From contig NZ_ASHR01000017.1 in NCBI RefSeq assembly GCF_000400485.1, positions 62,001 through 126,000 of the forward strand: DNA of 64,000 nt, read 5' to 3'. The stretch comes from Agrococcus pavilionensis RW1 (GTDB taxonomy: Bacteria > Actinomycetota > Actinomycetes > Actinomycetales > Microbacteriaceae). This document shows, piece by piece, positions 44,944 to 53,554 of this stretch. The notes under the pieces are model-generated. The model did not search any database. It was not told the DNA's origin and saw only the letters and a list, made by a program, of their open reading frames with translations. How positions within the stretch are numbered: position 1 is the first letter of the stretch; every line of letters starts with the position of its first letter. Both the position numbers and the translations under genes were made by a program.

Positions 44944-47925
44944 GTGTCTGCCAACGCCGATCGACCCATGCCGACGACCGCGCCGAGCGGCAGGCGGCCA
45001 TCGCCGCTGCTGATCACGGTGATCGTGGTCGCCGCGATCCTCGGAGCGTTCGTGCTCTTCTCCGGCTTCTACGCCGACATCCTGTGGTTCGACCAGCTCG
45101 GCTTCCTGCAGGTGCTGCAGACGCGCTGGCTCTCGATGCTCGTGATGTTCCTCATCGGCTTCCTCGGCATGGCGGTGCCGCTCGCGCTCAGCGTGCAGAT
45201 CGCCTTCCGCTCGCGGCCCGTCTACGCGCAGCTGAGCTCGCAGCTCGACCGCTACCAGGAGCTCGTCGAGCCGCTGCGCCGCGTGGGCATGTGGGCCGCG
45301 CCCGCGGTGCTCGGCCTCTTCGCGGGCATCGCCTCCGCGTCGCAGTGGGAGACGGCCCAGCTGTGGCTGCACCGCAAGCCCTTCGGTGAGGCCGACCCGC
45401 AGTTCGGCTTCGACATCGGCTTCTACGTCTTCGAGCTGCCCTTCTACCAGTCGATCGTCGGCTTCGCGCTCGCGGTGCTGTTCATCTGCCTCGTCGCGGC
45501 GCTCGCGACCTCCTACCTCTACGGCGCGATCCGCGTCACGGGCCGCGAGTTCCGCATCTCGCGCTCCGCGCGCATCCAGCTCGCGGTCACGGGCGCGCTC
45601 TACATGCTCGCGCTCGGCGTCTCGATCTGGCTCGGCCAGTACGCCTCGCTCTCGATGCCCGCGCAGGGCTTCCTCGAGGCGGGCGCCGGCTACACCGAGG
45701 TCAACGCGTCGATCCCCGGCGCGCAGATCATGGCCGGCATCGCCGGGCTCGTCGCGGTGTTCTTCATCGTCACCGCGATCATCGGCCGCTGGCGCATCGC
45801 GATCGTCGGCACGGCGCTGCTCATCGCGTCGTCGCTCGTCGTCGGGGTCGCCTACCCCGCGATCGTGCAGCGCTTCCAGGTCGACCCGAGCGCGCGGACG
45901 CTCGAGGCCGAGTACATCCAGCGCAACATCGACGCGACGCGCGCCGCGTGGGGCGTCGACGAGATGGTCGAGGCGCCCTCCGACGCGCGCACCGACGCCG
46001 AGCCCGGCGCGCTGCGCGAGGACGCGGAGACGACCGCGAACATCCGCATCATCGACCCCGCGCTCGTCACCGACGCGTTCGCGAACCTGCAGGAGTACCG
46101 CCAGTACTACGGCTTCCCCGAGCAGCTCGACGTCGACCGCTACGAGATCGACGGGCAGACGACCGACACCGTCATCGCGGTGCGCGAGCTCGACCTCTCG
46201 GGCCTCGACGAGGACAGCTGGTACAACCGCCACATCGTCTACACCCACGGCTACGGCGTCGTCGCCGCGTACGGCAACCAGCGCGGGCCCGAGGGCCAGC
46301 CCGTGTTCCTGCAGGCGGGCATCCCGACCGACGGCGCGCTCGGCGACTACGAGCCGCGGGTCTACTTCGGCGAGTCGACGCCCGACTACTCGATCGTCGG
46401 CGGCCCCGAGGGCTCCCCGAACCTCGAGCTCGACTACCCGCGCTCGACCGAGGAGGGCAGCGGCAACGCGAACACGACGTTCGCGGGCGACGGCGGCCCG
46501 AAGCTCGACAGCTTCCTCAACCGGCTCGTCTACGCGCTCAAGTTCCAGTCGGAGCAGATCATCCTCTCCGACGCGGTCAACGAGGAGTCGCAGATCCTCT
46601 ACGACCGCGACCCGCGCCAGCGGGTCGGCGAGGTCGCGCCGTACCTGACGCTCGACAGCGACACCTACCCGGCGGTCGTCGACGAGCGACTCGTCTGGAT
46701 CGTCGACGGCATGACGACCTCGTCGTCGTTCCCCTACGCATCCCACCGCTCGATCGCGCAGACGATCGCCGACAGCACGAACCCCAACCCCGGCTTCACG
46801 CCCGGCGACGTCGTGAACTACATGCGCAACTCGGTCAAGGGCGTGGTGGATGCGTACGACGGCTCGGTCACGCTGTACGCGTGGGACACGGAGGACCCGA
46901 TCCTGCAGGCGTGGCAGGAGATCTACCCCGGCACCATCCGCCCCATGAGCGAGATGTCGGGCGAGCTCATGAGCCACGTGCGCTACCCGGCCGACATGTT
47001 CAAGCTGCAGCGCAACATCCTCGGCGACTACCACGTCACCGACCCGGCGACCTTCTTCTCGGGCGACGACCAGTGGGCGACGCCGGCCGACCCGACGTGG
47101 TCGAGCGCGCAGACGCAGGCGCCGCCGCAGCCCCCGTACTACCTGACGATGTCGGTCGACGGGCAGGACCCCGCGTTCACGCTCTACTCGACGTTCATCC
47201 CGCGCGACGGCCGCGAGGTGCTCTACGGCTACCTGTCGGTCAACGCCGACGCGGGAGGCACCGCGGGCGAGCGGCTCGACACCTACGGGCAGCTGACGCT
47301 GCAGATGCTGCCGAAGGACCGCTCGATCCCGGGCCCCGGCCAGGTGCAGAACACCTTCGACACCGACGACCAGGTCTCCCGCGAGCTCAACCTGCTGCGC
47401 CAGGGCGCGTCCGACGTGATCAACGGCAACCTGCTGACCCTCCCGGTCGGCGGCGGCCTGCTCTACGTGCAGCCGGTGTACCTGCGCTCGACGGGTGCGA
47501 CGTCGTTCCCGGTGCTGCGGAAGATCCTCGTGGCGTTCGGCGACGACATCGCCTTCGAGGACACGCTCGACGAGGCGCTCGACGCGCTCTTCGGCGGCGA
47601 CTCGGGCGCCCAGGCGGGCGACTCCGACGTCGAGCCCGGCACCGAGGAGCCGGCGGAGCCCGGCGCCGAGGCACCCGACGCCGACCTGCAGGCGCAGCTC
47701 GACGCGGCGCTGCAGGAGGCCGTCGCGGCGATCCAGGCGCGCCAGGCCGCCTACGCGGAGGGTGACGTCGTCGCCGCCGCCGAGGCGGAGGTGCGGCTCA
47801 ACGAGGCGGTGCAGCGCGCGGTCGACCTCTCGGCCGAGATCGAGGGCACCGAGGCGCCCGAGATCGCGCCCGAGGAGTCGGCGCCTGCCGAGGAGCCGGC
47901 GACGGAGGAGACGGCCGCGCCCTAG
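44944..47925 (+). CDS. UPF0182 family large membrane protein (Rv3193c-like)
   Basis: About 993 residues. The N-terminal third contains about seven membrane spans, with ILWFDQLGFLQVLQTRWLSML and FGFDIGFYVFELPFYQSIVGF typical of UPF0182; the large remainder is predicted extracellular (VARYPADMFKLQR-like region, DGREVLYGYLSVNADAGG) and ends in an acidic, alanine/proline-rich tail. The function is unknown. The start is judged to be GTG 44944, preceded at 9 nt by TTTGGAG; TTG 44929 in frame would lie within that ribosome site. A TAGCAT -10 box at 44895-44900 would give a short leader. The initiator tRNA promoter begins 6 bases after the stop codon. Confidence 0.93.
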   Translation: MSANADRPMPTTAPSGRRPSPLLITVIVVAAILGAFVLFSGFYADILWFDQLGFLQVLQTRWLSMLVMFLIGFLGMAVPLALSVQIAFRSRPVYAQLSSQLDRYQELVEPLRRVGMWAAPAVLGLFAGIASASQWETAQLWLHRKPFGEADPQFGFDIGFYVFELPFYQSIVGFALAVLFICLVAALATSYLYGAIRVTGREFRISRSARIQLAVTGALYMLALGVSIWLGQYASLSMPAQGFLEAGAGYTEVNASIPGAQIMAGIAGLVAVFFIVTAIIGRWRIAIVGTALLIASSLVVGVAYPAIVQRFQVDPSARTLEAEYIQRNIDATRAAWGVDEMVEAPSDARTDAEPGALREDAETTANIRIIDPALVTDAFANLQEYRQYYGFPEQLDVDRYEIDGQTTDTVIAVRELDLSGLDEDSWYNRHIVYTHGYGVVAAYGNQRGPEGQPVFLQAGIPTDGALGDYEPRVYFGESTPDYSIVGGPEGSPNLELDYPRSTEEGSGNANTTFAGDGGPKLDSFLNRLVYALKFQSEQIILSDAVNEESQILYDRDPRQRVGEVAPYLTLDSDTYPAVVDERLVWIVDGMTTSSSFPYASHRSIAQTIADSTNPNPGFTPGDVVNYMRNSVKGVVDAYDGSVTLYAWDTEDPILQAWQEIYPGTIRPMSEMSGELMSHVRYPADMFKLQRNILGDYHVTDPATFFSGDDQWATPADPTWSSAQTQAPPQPPYYLTMSVDGQDPAFTLYSTFIPRDGREVLYGYLSVNADAGGTAGERLDTYGQLTLQMLPKDRSIPGPGQVQNTFDTDDQVSRELNLLRQGASDVINGNLLTLPVGGGLLYVQPVYLRSTGATSFPVLRKILVAFGDDIAFEDTLDEALDALFGGDSGAQAGDSDVEPGTEEPAEPGAEAPDADLQAQLDAALQEAVAAIQARQAAYAEGDVVAAAEAEVRLNEAVQRAVDLSAEIEGTEAPEIAPEESAPAEEPATEETAAP

Positions 47926-47930
47926 CCGGT

Positions 47931-47959
47931 TTGCCCTCCCGCCCCGCGGCTGATAGAGT
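47931..47959 (+). promoter_or_regulatory. tRNA promoter
   Basis: TTGCCC (47931-47936), a 17-base spacer and TAGAGT (47954-47959) form the clearest spaced -35/-10 pair in the window, ending 12 bases before the tRNA. Confidence 0.75.
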
Positions 47960-47971
47960 CTCTTCTTGTGC

Positions 47972-48045
47972 CGCGGGGTGGAGCAGCTCGGTAGCTCGCC
48001 GGGCTCATAACCCGGAGGTCGCAGGTTCAAATCCTGTCCCCGCAA
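47972..48045 (+). tRNA. Initiator tRNA-fMet (CAT)
   Basis: A complete cloverleaf: acceptor CGCGGGG / CCCCGCA, D arm GAGC...GCTC, anticodon arm CCGGG-CTCATAA-CCCGG, variable AGGTC and T arm GCAGG-TTCAAAT-CCTGT. Position 1 C faces A72 and cannot pair, and the anticodon stem ends in three G:C pairs; both are initiator hallmarks. The 3' CCA is not encoded (ACG follows the discriminator region). Confidence 0.97.
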
Positions 48046-48068
48046 CGAAGTCCGCGAACTGCGGCACG

Positions 48069-48098
48069 AGAAGAGGCGCCCGAGAGGGCGCCTCTTCT
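48069..48098 (+). terminator. tRNA terminator with GAGA tetraloop
   Basis: Perfect 13-bp stem (48069-48081 with 48086-48098) closed by GAGA, 24 bases after the tRNA. One of the cleanest terminators in the window. Confidence 0.9.
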
Positions 48099-48129
48099 GC
48101 ATCTCCGGCCGGCGGCGTAGCGTCCCGCC

Positions 48130-48873
48130 ATGGGCTTCGCCGTCTCGGCCGACGCGTACGACCGCTTCATGGGCCGCTACTCGCGACCGCTCGCGCGCGC
48201 CTTCGCCGACTTCGCCGGCGCCGGGCCGGGGGAGGCCCTCGACGTCGGCAGCGGCCCCGGCGCGCTCACCGAGGAGCTGCTCGCGCGCGGCGCGACCGTC
48301 ACGGCCCTCGACCCCTCGCCCTCGTTCGTCGCCGCGGTGCGCGAGCGCCACCCGGGCGCCCGAGCGCTCGAGGGCGCCGCCGAGGCGCTGCCGTTCGCCG
48401 ACGCGGCGTTCGACGCCGCGCTCGCGCAGCTCGTCGTGCACTTCATGGCGGATGCGTCGGCGGGCGTCGCCGAGATGGCTCGGGTCGTGCGCCCCGGCGG
48501 CGCGGTGGCCGCGTGCGTCTGGGACCACGAGCGCGGGCCGCTCGGGCCGTTCTGGACGGCGGCCGCCGAGACGGCGGGCCTCGCGCCGCCGCCGCCGCGC
48601 GTCGGCACGCGGCGCGGCGACCTCGCGCGGCTGCTCGAGGCCGCGGGGCTCCGCGACGTCGTGGAGGCGCCGATCGAGGCGACCGCGCGCATCGGCTCGA
48701 TCGACGAGTGGTGGGAGCCCTTCGAGCTCGGCGTCGGGCCGGTCGGGGAGCTCGTCGCCCGGCTCGGCGCGGCCGATCGCGCGCGCGTGCGCGATCGCTG
48801 CCGCGAGCTGCTGCCGGCGCCGCCGTTCGACGTGCGGGCGCTCGCGTGGGCGGCTCGCGGCACGCGAGCCTGA
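48130..48873 (+). CDS. Class I SAM-dependent methyltransferase (Methyltransf_11-like)
   Basis: A 247-residue methyltransferase. Motif I is ALDVGSGPGALTEELLARG (residues about 37-55), then TALDPSPSFVAAVRERHPG (acidic post-I) and FDAALAQLVVHFMAD (motif IV). The substrate is unknown; the fold is that of ubiquinone/menaquinone-type C-methylases, but the gene context gives no pathway. ATG 48130 follows TAGCGT by 6 nt (leaderless). It is convergent with the AIM24 gene, 3 bases apart. Confidence 0.88.
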   Translation: MGFAVSADAYDRFMGRYSRPLARAFADFAGAGPGEALDVGSGPGALTEELLARGATVTALDPSPSFVAAVRERHPGARALEGAAEALPFADAAFDAALAQLVVHFMADASAGVAEMARVVRPGGAVAACVWDHERGPLGPFWTAAAETAGLAPPPPRVGTRRGDLARLLEAAGLRDVVEAPIEATARIGSIDEWWEPFELGVGPVGELVARLGAADRARVRDRCRELLPAPPFDVRALAWAARGTRA

Positions 48874-48876
48874 GCG

Positions 48877-49593
48877 TCACTCGAAGAGGCTGCCGAGCCC
48901 TCCGCCGGAGGAGGCGCCGCCGTTCGAGCCCGAGAGCTGCTGGCGGCCCTCGCTCGGCTGCACGACGACGAAGCCCGGCCCGTGGAAGGCGAGCTGGAAC
49001 GCCTCGCCCGTGCCGCCGCGCAGCATCGAGCGCATGTTCATGCTGTTCACGACGCTCGGCTGCAGGTTCGCCGACCAGCAGACCGCCGCGTTCGGGTCGA
49101 CGAAGGTGGGCTGCCGCGAGCAGTCGAGCAGCATCGGCTGGCCCTCGCACGAGATGCCGATCGTGCCGCGCCCGCCGATCTCGACGTTGAAGAGCCCACC
49201 GGCCATGATGTTGCCGCTGCGCAGCATCCTGATGTCCCACTGCAGGTCGGGGTCGAAGGCGAGCAGGTTCTTCCCGCTCACCGAGAGCCCCTCGCCCTCG
49301 AGCAGCACGGTGAAGACGTTCGCGGCGTCGCGCGCGAGGAACACCTCGCCCTCGCCGCGGATGCGCATGAGCGGCGCGCCCTCGCCCGTCACGAGCTTCT
49401 TGAGCATGCGGGCCGCGCCGGCGCCCTCGTGCTGGAACTCCATGCGCCCCTGGTAGGCGACCATCGCGCCCTTCGCGGCGAGCACGTCGCCGCCGTTCGA
49501 GATGCTGATGCGCAGCATCTTGCTCGACTGCTTGACCCAGCGCTCGGTCGATTGGGCCTCCTGGTTCGCCTCGGCGAACAGCTCTGATCTCAT
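48877..49593 (-). CDS. AIM24 family protein
   Basis: A 238-residue beta-rich protein. SSKMLRISISNGGDVLAAKGAMVAYQG is typical of the AIM24/TRAP-like fold, followed by MLKKLVTGEGAPLMRIRGEGEVFLA and a C-terminal QLAFHGPGFVVVQPSEG, then a glycine/serine linker ending in GGLGSLFE. The function of bacterial AIM24 proteins is unknown. ATG 49593 has GGAGG 4 nt upstream and overlaps the stop of the thiamine-binding gene by 4 nt, so the pair is one operon. Confidence 0.88.
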   Translation of the reverse strand: MRSELFAEANQEAQSTERWVKQSSKMLRISISNGGDVLAAKGAMVAYQGRMEFQHEGAGAARMLKKLVTGEGAPLMRIRGEGEVFLARDAANVFTVLLEGEGLSVSGKNLLAFDPDLQWDIRMLRSGNIMAGGLFNVEIGGRGTIGISCEGQPMLLDCSRQPTFVDPNAAVCWSANLQPSVVNSMNMRSMLRGGTGEAFQLAFHGPGFVVVQPSEGRQQLSGSNGGASSGGGLGSLFE

Positions 49594-49895
49594 GCGTCCT
49601 CCTCGAGGGCTCGCTCGAGCCGGTCGATCTTGCCGTCGAGCTCGCCCGTCCACCCGGGTCGGATGTCGGCCTTCAGGACGAGGGATGCGCGGGGCGAGAG
49701 CGCGAGCACGGCGTCGGTCGCGCGCTTGACGACCGCCATCACCTCGTCCCACTCGCCCTCGAGCGTCGTGAACATCGCGTCGGTGCGGTGCGGCAGCCCG
49801 CTGGCGCGCACGACGCGCACGGCGGCCGCGACCGCGTCGTGCACCGAGCCGTCCGGTCCGGCCGTGCCGGGTGCGATCGAGAATGCGACGAGCAT
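49590..49895 (-). CDS. Thiamine-binding (MTH1187/YkoF/DUF77) family protein
   Basis: A 101-residue ferredoxin-like protein beginning MLVAFSIAPGTAGPDGSVHD and containing SGLPHRTDAMFTTLEGEWDEVM, the pattern of the MTH1187 family, which binds thiamine or hydroxymethylpyrimidine. ATG 49895 has GGGAG 4 nt upstream. First gene of a two-gene operon with AIM24. No thi genes are nearby. Confidence 0.85.
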   Translation of the reverse strand: MLVAFSIAPGTAGPDGSVHDAVAAAVRVVRASGLPHRTDAMFTTLEGEWDEVMAVVKRATDAVLALSPRASLVLKADIRPGWTGELDGKIDRLERALEEDA

Positions 49896-49979
49896 CCTGC
49901 TCCCTTCGTCGGTCGCATCCTCGCACCCGCCGCCGTCGACCGCCAGCAGCGCCGCGCGGGCCCGCCGTAGGCTGTCGGC

Positions 49980-50780
49980 ATGGCGGATGCGACCGGGGTG
50001 CTGATGGCGGCGGCGGTGCAGCTCGCCGCGACGGAGGACGTCGATGCGAACCGCGCGGCGGCGGCCGCGTGGATCGACGGCGCGGCCGATCGCGGCGCGG
50101 AGCTCATCGTGCTGCCCGAGTACGCGCAGCACTGCTCCGCGACGCTCGCCGAGACCGCGCCCGACGCCGCCGAGCCGCTCGACGGGCCCTTCGTCTCGAT
50201 GCTCGCCGAGCGCGCCGCGGCGCACGACGCGCTCGTCGTGGCCGGCCTCGTGGAGCGCACCGACGCCGGCCCGAGCAACACGGTCGTCGCCGTCGACGCG
50301 ACGGGCCTGAGGGTCGCGTACCGCAAGGTGCACCTCTACGACGCCTTCGGCTCGAGCGAGTCGGACTGGCTGACGCCCGGCGATCCCGCGCAGGTGCCGG
50401 TCGTCGACTTCCGCGGCACGCGCATCGGCATCCAGACGTGCTACGACCTGCGCTTCCCGGAGTCGACGAGGCGGCTCGTGGATGCGGGGGCCGACGTCGT
50501 CCTCGTGCCCGCGGAGTGGGTGCGCGGCCCGCAGAAGGAGCGGCACTGGACGACGCTCGTCACCGCGCGCGCGATCGAGTCGACCGTGCACGTCGTCGCG
50601 GCGGGGCAAGCGCCCCCGCTCGGCGTCGGCTGCTCGCTCATCGCCGACCCGATGGGCATCCCGCTCGCGGCGCTCGGCGACGGGGAGGGGATCGCGATCG
50701 CTCCGATCGACCCGGCCGTGACGGCAGCGACGCGGCGGCGCAACCCCTCGCTCGCGAACCGGCGCTACCGGATCGCCTGA
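49980..50780 (+). CDS. Carbon-nitrogen hydrolase (nitrilase superfamily, Nit-like)
   Basis: A 266-residue nitrilase-fold amidase. The catalytic triad is visible: Glu in LIVLPEYAQH, Lys in AYRKVHLYDAFG and Cys in IGIQTCYDLRFPES. The pattern RKVHLYDAF...CYDLRFPE is that of Nit1/Nit2-type omega-amidases or deaminated-glutathione amidases; in a mycothiol organism the substrate is more likely an alpha-keto acid amide, an inference. The neighbouring aminotransferase could supply such substrates. ATG 49980 follows TAGGCT by 6 nt. The end is 19 bases from the convergent aminotransferase end. Confidence 0.88.
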   Translation: MADATGVLMAAAVQLAATEDVDANRAAAAAWIDGAADRGAELIVLPEYAQHCSATLAETAPDAAEPLDGPFVSMLAERAAAHDALVVAGLVERTDAGPSNTVVAVDATGLRVAYRKVHLYDAFGSSESDWLTPGDPAQVPVVDFRGTRIGIQTCYDLRFPESTRRLVDAGADVVLVPAEWVRGPQKERHWTTLVTARAIESTVHVVAAGQAPPLGVGCSLIADPMGIPLAALGDGEGIAIAPIDPAVTAATRRRNPSLANRRYRIA

Positions 50781-50799
50781 GCCGCGGCCGCTCGGGCGG

Positions 50800-52023
50800 T
50801 CAGCGCGCAGGCTCGAGCTCGACGCCGCGGAGCGCCGCGAGCTGCTCGGCCGCCCGGTGGAGCGTGTCGTCGGACTTGCAGAAGGCGAAGCGCATCGTCG
50901 AGCGCAGGTCGCGCCGCGAGGGCCGCGCGAAGGCCGAGAGCGGCACGCCCACGACGCCCGCGAGCTCCGGCAGCCGCCGCGCGAGGGCGCTCGCGTCGTC
51001 GATGCCGAGCGGGGCGGCGTCGGCGAGCACGAAGTAGCCCGCCATCGCGTCGTTGACCTTGAAGCCCGCCTTCCGCAGGCCCCTCGTGAGGATGTCGCGC
51101 TTGCGGCAGAAGGAGTCGCGGATCGTCTGGAAGTGCTCGTCCGGGAGGCGCAGGCCGACCGCGACCGCGGGCTGGAAGGGCGCGCCGTTGACGAACGTGA
51201 GGTACTGCTTGACCGCGGTGATGTGCGCGATCCGCTCGGGCGTCGACATGATCCAGCCGACCTTCCAGCCGGTGATCGAGAACGTCTTGCCCGCGGAGGA
51301 GATCGAGACGAGCCGCTCGCGCGCGGCCTGGAACGCCGCGACCGGCACGTGCTGCTCGTCGTAGACGAGGTGCTCGTAGACCTCGTCGGTGACGATGAGC
51401 GCGTCGCGCCGCTCGGCGATCCGCACGATGTGCCGCACGGTCTCCTCGCTGAAGACCGAGCCGGTGGGGTTGTGCGGCGAGTTCACGAGGATCATGCGCG
51501 TGCGCGGGCTCGTCGCCCGCAGCAGCCGATCGGGGTCGGGCTGGAAGTCGGGGGCCGTGAGCGGCACGGGCACGAGCACGGCGCCCGCGAGCGCGGCGAC
51601 CGCCGCGTAGGCGTCGTAGTAGGGCTCGAAGACGACGACCTCGTCGCCCGGCTCGAGGTAGGCGAGCATCGTCGCGGCGAGGCCCTCGGTCGCGCCCGCG
51701 GTGATGAGCACGTCGCCGCGGCCGAGGCCGATGCCGTAGAAGCGGCGCTGGTGCTCGATGATCGCGTCGATGAGCTCGGGGGCGCCGCGACCCGGCCCGT
51801 ACTGGTTGCGGCCGTGGTCGATCGCGTGCTTCGCGGCGTCGAGCACCGCGCGCGGGCCGTCCTCGTCGGGGAAGCCCTGGCCGAGGTTGAGCGCTCCCGT
51901 GCGGGTCGCGAGCGCCGTCATCTCGGCGAAGATCGTCGGCGCGAGGCGCCCGTCGGCTCCCAGCAGGCCCGCCCCCGCCGCCGTGCGCTGCCAGGGTGCT
52001 CGGTGCGAGCGATCGACCTCCAT
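50800..52023 (-). CDS. PLP-dependent aminotransferase, class I/II (KAT/YbdL-like)
   Basis: A 407-residue fold-type I aminotransferase. GALNLGQGFPDEDGP near the start, the ILVNSPHNPTGSVFSEE motif and the PLP-lysine segment SISSAGKTFSITGWKVGWI are characteristic of the kynurenine/methionine aminotransferase group. Convergent with an omega-amidase-like gene: glutamine transaminase plus omega-amidase is a known pair, which supports a role with glutamine or methionine, but the two are on opposite strands. ATG 52023 lies 6 nt after TAGCGT on the reverse strand (leaderless). Confidence 0.9.
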   Translation of the reverse strand: MEVDRSHRAPWQRTAAGAGLLGADGRLAPTIFAEMTALATRTGALNLGQGFPDEDGPRAVLDAAKHAIDHGRNQYGPGRGAPELIDAIIEHQRRFYGIGLGRGDVLITAGATEGLAATMLAYLEPGDEVVVFEPYYDAYAAVAALAGAVLVPVPLTAPDFQPDPDRLLRATSPRTRMILVNSPHNPTGSVFSEETVRHIVRIAERRDALIVTDEVYEHLVYDEQHVPVAAFQAARERLVSISSAGKTFSITGWKVGWIMSTPERIAHITAVKQYLTFVNGAPFQPAVAVGLRLPDEHFQTIRDSFCRKRDILTRGLRKAGFKVNDAMAGYFVLADAAPLGIDDASALARRLPELAGVVGVPLSAFARPSRRDLRSTMRFAFCKSDDTLHRAAEQLAALRGVELEPAR

Positions 52024-52110
52024 GCCTCGACGCTACTCGCTTCGCACCGCGAACGGTCGACATTGCGAGTGCTTAGCAACCGCATGGATTGGCGTGGCAT
52101 CGTCGAGGTC

Positions 52111-53544
52111 ATGACGAACCCGTACGAGCCGCCGCATCCCGCGAGCCACCAGGGCCACGTGCCGAACCCCTGGTCGCGACCCGCGGACGAGACCCGGTGG
52201 CAGAGCCCCGCCGCGGGCCAGCCGAGCGGGCAGGCCGCGCCCGCGTCGGCGCCGTACGGATCGACGCCCGACGTCGCGCCGCCCTTCGGCTCCGCTCCCT
52301 ACGCGTCCTCGGTGCCCGCACCCTCGGCCTTCGGTCGCTCGAGCGACCCCCAGCCCCACTACGGGCAGCCTGCGGGCGCGAGCCCCCAGGCGTCCGCGCG
52401 TCGCCGCAGCACGGGGCTCGTCGTCGGCGCGATCGTCGGCGCCGCGCTCATCGGCGGTGCGACGGGCTTCGGCGGGGGCGCGCTCGCGGCGCAGCAGACC
52501 TCCCCGCAGACGCAATCGGCGCCGAGCGGCGGCGTCGCCGCCGAGCCGGTCTCCGATCCCGGCACGATCGCCGACGTCGCCGCGGCCGCGGGCCCCTCCG
52601 TCGTGACGGTGCAGGCAGCCTCGCGCGCCGGCGCGGGCGAGGGCTCCGGCGTCGTGATCGCGCCCGGCGGCTACATCGTCACCAACAACCACGTCGTGAC
52701 GCTCGACGGCCAGTCGGCCGACGCATCCATCACGGTCGAGACGAGCGACGGCCGGCTGCTCGCCGCCGAGATCGTCGGCACCGACCCCGTCGTCGACCTC
52801 GCGGTGCTGCGGGTCGACGCCGAGCTGCCGGTCGTGACGTTCGCGTCGAGCGACGACGTGCGCGTGGGCGACACCGCGATCGCGATCGGGGCGCCGCTCG
52901 GCCTCTCGAACTCGGTCACCGACGGCATCGTCTCGGCCGTCGATCGCGGGCTGCGGATCGCCTCGAGCGCCGCGCCCGACGACTCGCAGGACTCGCAGCA
53001 GTCGCCGTTCGGCTTCTGGCAGGAGAACGGCGCGCAGGCCGCGCAGGAGGACATCTCGATCCCCGTCGTGCAGACGGATGCGTCGATCAACCCGGGCAAC
53101 TCGGGCGGCGCGCTGCTCAACGCCTCCGGCCAGCTCATCGGCGTCAACGTCGCGATCGCGAGCATGGGGCAGGGCGAGTCGTCGGGCTCGATCGGCATCG
53201 GCTTCGCGATCGAGTCGAGCCTCGTGCAGCGCGTCGTCGAGGAGATCATCGACCGTGGCGAGGCGACGCACGGGCTGCTCGGCGCGACGGTGAGCGACGT
53301 GCGCGACGCCTCGATCGGCTCGGTCGGCGGGCAGCTGCGGGAGCTCACCGACGGCGGCGCGGCCGCTGCCGCGGGCCTGCAGCCCGGCGACGTCATCACC
53401 GCGATCGAGGGAGCGCCCGTGACGAACGCCGTCGACGCGACCGCCCAGGTCCGCGCGCACGCGGCGGGCGCGACGGTGACGATCGAGTACCTCCGGGGCG
53501 GCGAGCGCGCCGAGGTCGAGGTCACCCTCGGCGAGCTGCCCTAG
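52111..53544 (+). CDS. HtrA/DegP-type membrane-anchored serine protease
   Basis: About 477 residues. A proline/serine-rich cytoplasmic region of about 105 residues is followed by one membrane span (STGLVVGAIVGAALIGGATGF), a trypsin-like domain with triad residues in TNNHVVT (His), VVDLAVLRVD (Asp) and NPGNSGGALLN (Ser), and a C-terminal PDZ domain (DGGAAAAAGLQPGDVITAIEG). It degrades or refolds damaged exported proteins. ATG 52111 is taken; ATG 52084 in frame is possible. A small inverted repeat (TTGC...GCAA, near 52060-52080) lies upstream. The end is 10 bases from the next convergent gene. Confidence 0.92.
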   Translation: MTNPYEPPHPASHQGHVPNPWSRPADETRWQSPAAGQPSGQAAPASAPYGSTPDVAPPFGSAPYASSVPAPSAFGRSSDPQPHYGQPAGASPQASARRRSTGLVVGAIVGAALIGGATGFGGGALAAQQTSPQTQSAPSGGVAAEPVSDPGTIADVAAAAGPSVVTVQAASRAGAGEGSGVVIAPGGYIVTNNHVVTLDGQSADASITVETSDGRLLAAEIVGTDPVVDLAVLRVDAELPVVTFASSDDVRVGDTAIAIGAPLGLSNSVTDGIVSAVDRGLRIASSAAPDDSQDSQQSPFGFWQENGAQAAQEDISIPVVQTDASINPGNSGGALLNASGQLIGVNVAIASMGQGESSGSIGIGFAIESSLVQRVVEEIIDRGEATHGLLGATVSDVRDASIGSVGGQLRELTDGGAAAAAGLQPGDVITAIEGAPVTNAVDATAQVRAHAAGATVTIEYLRGGERAEVEVTLGELP

Positions 53545-53554
53545 CCGGCGGGCC

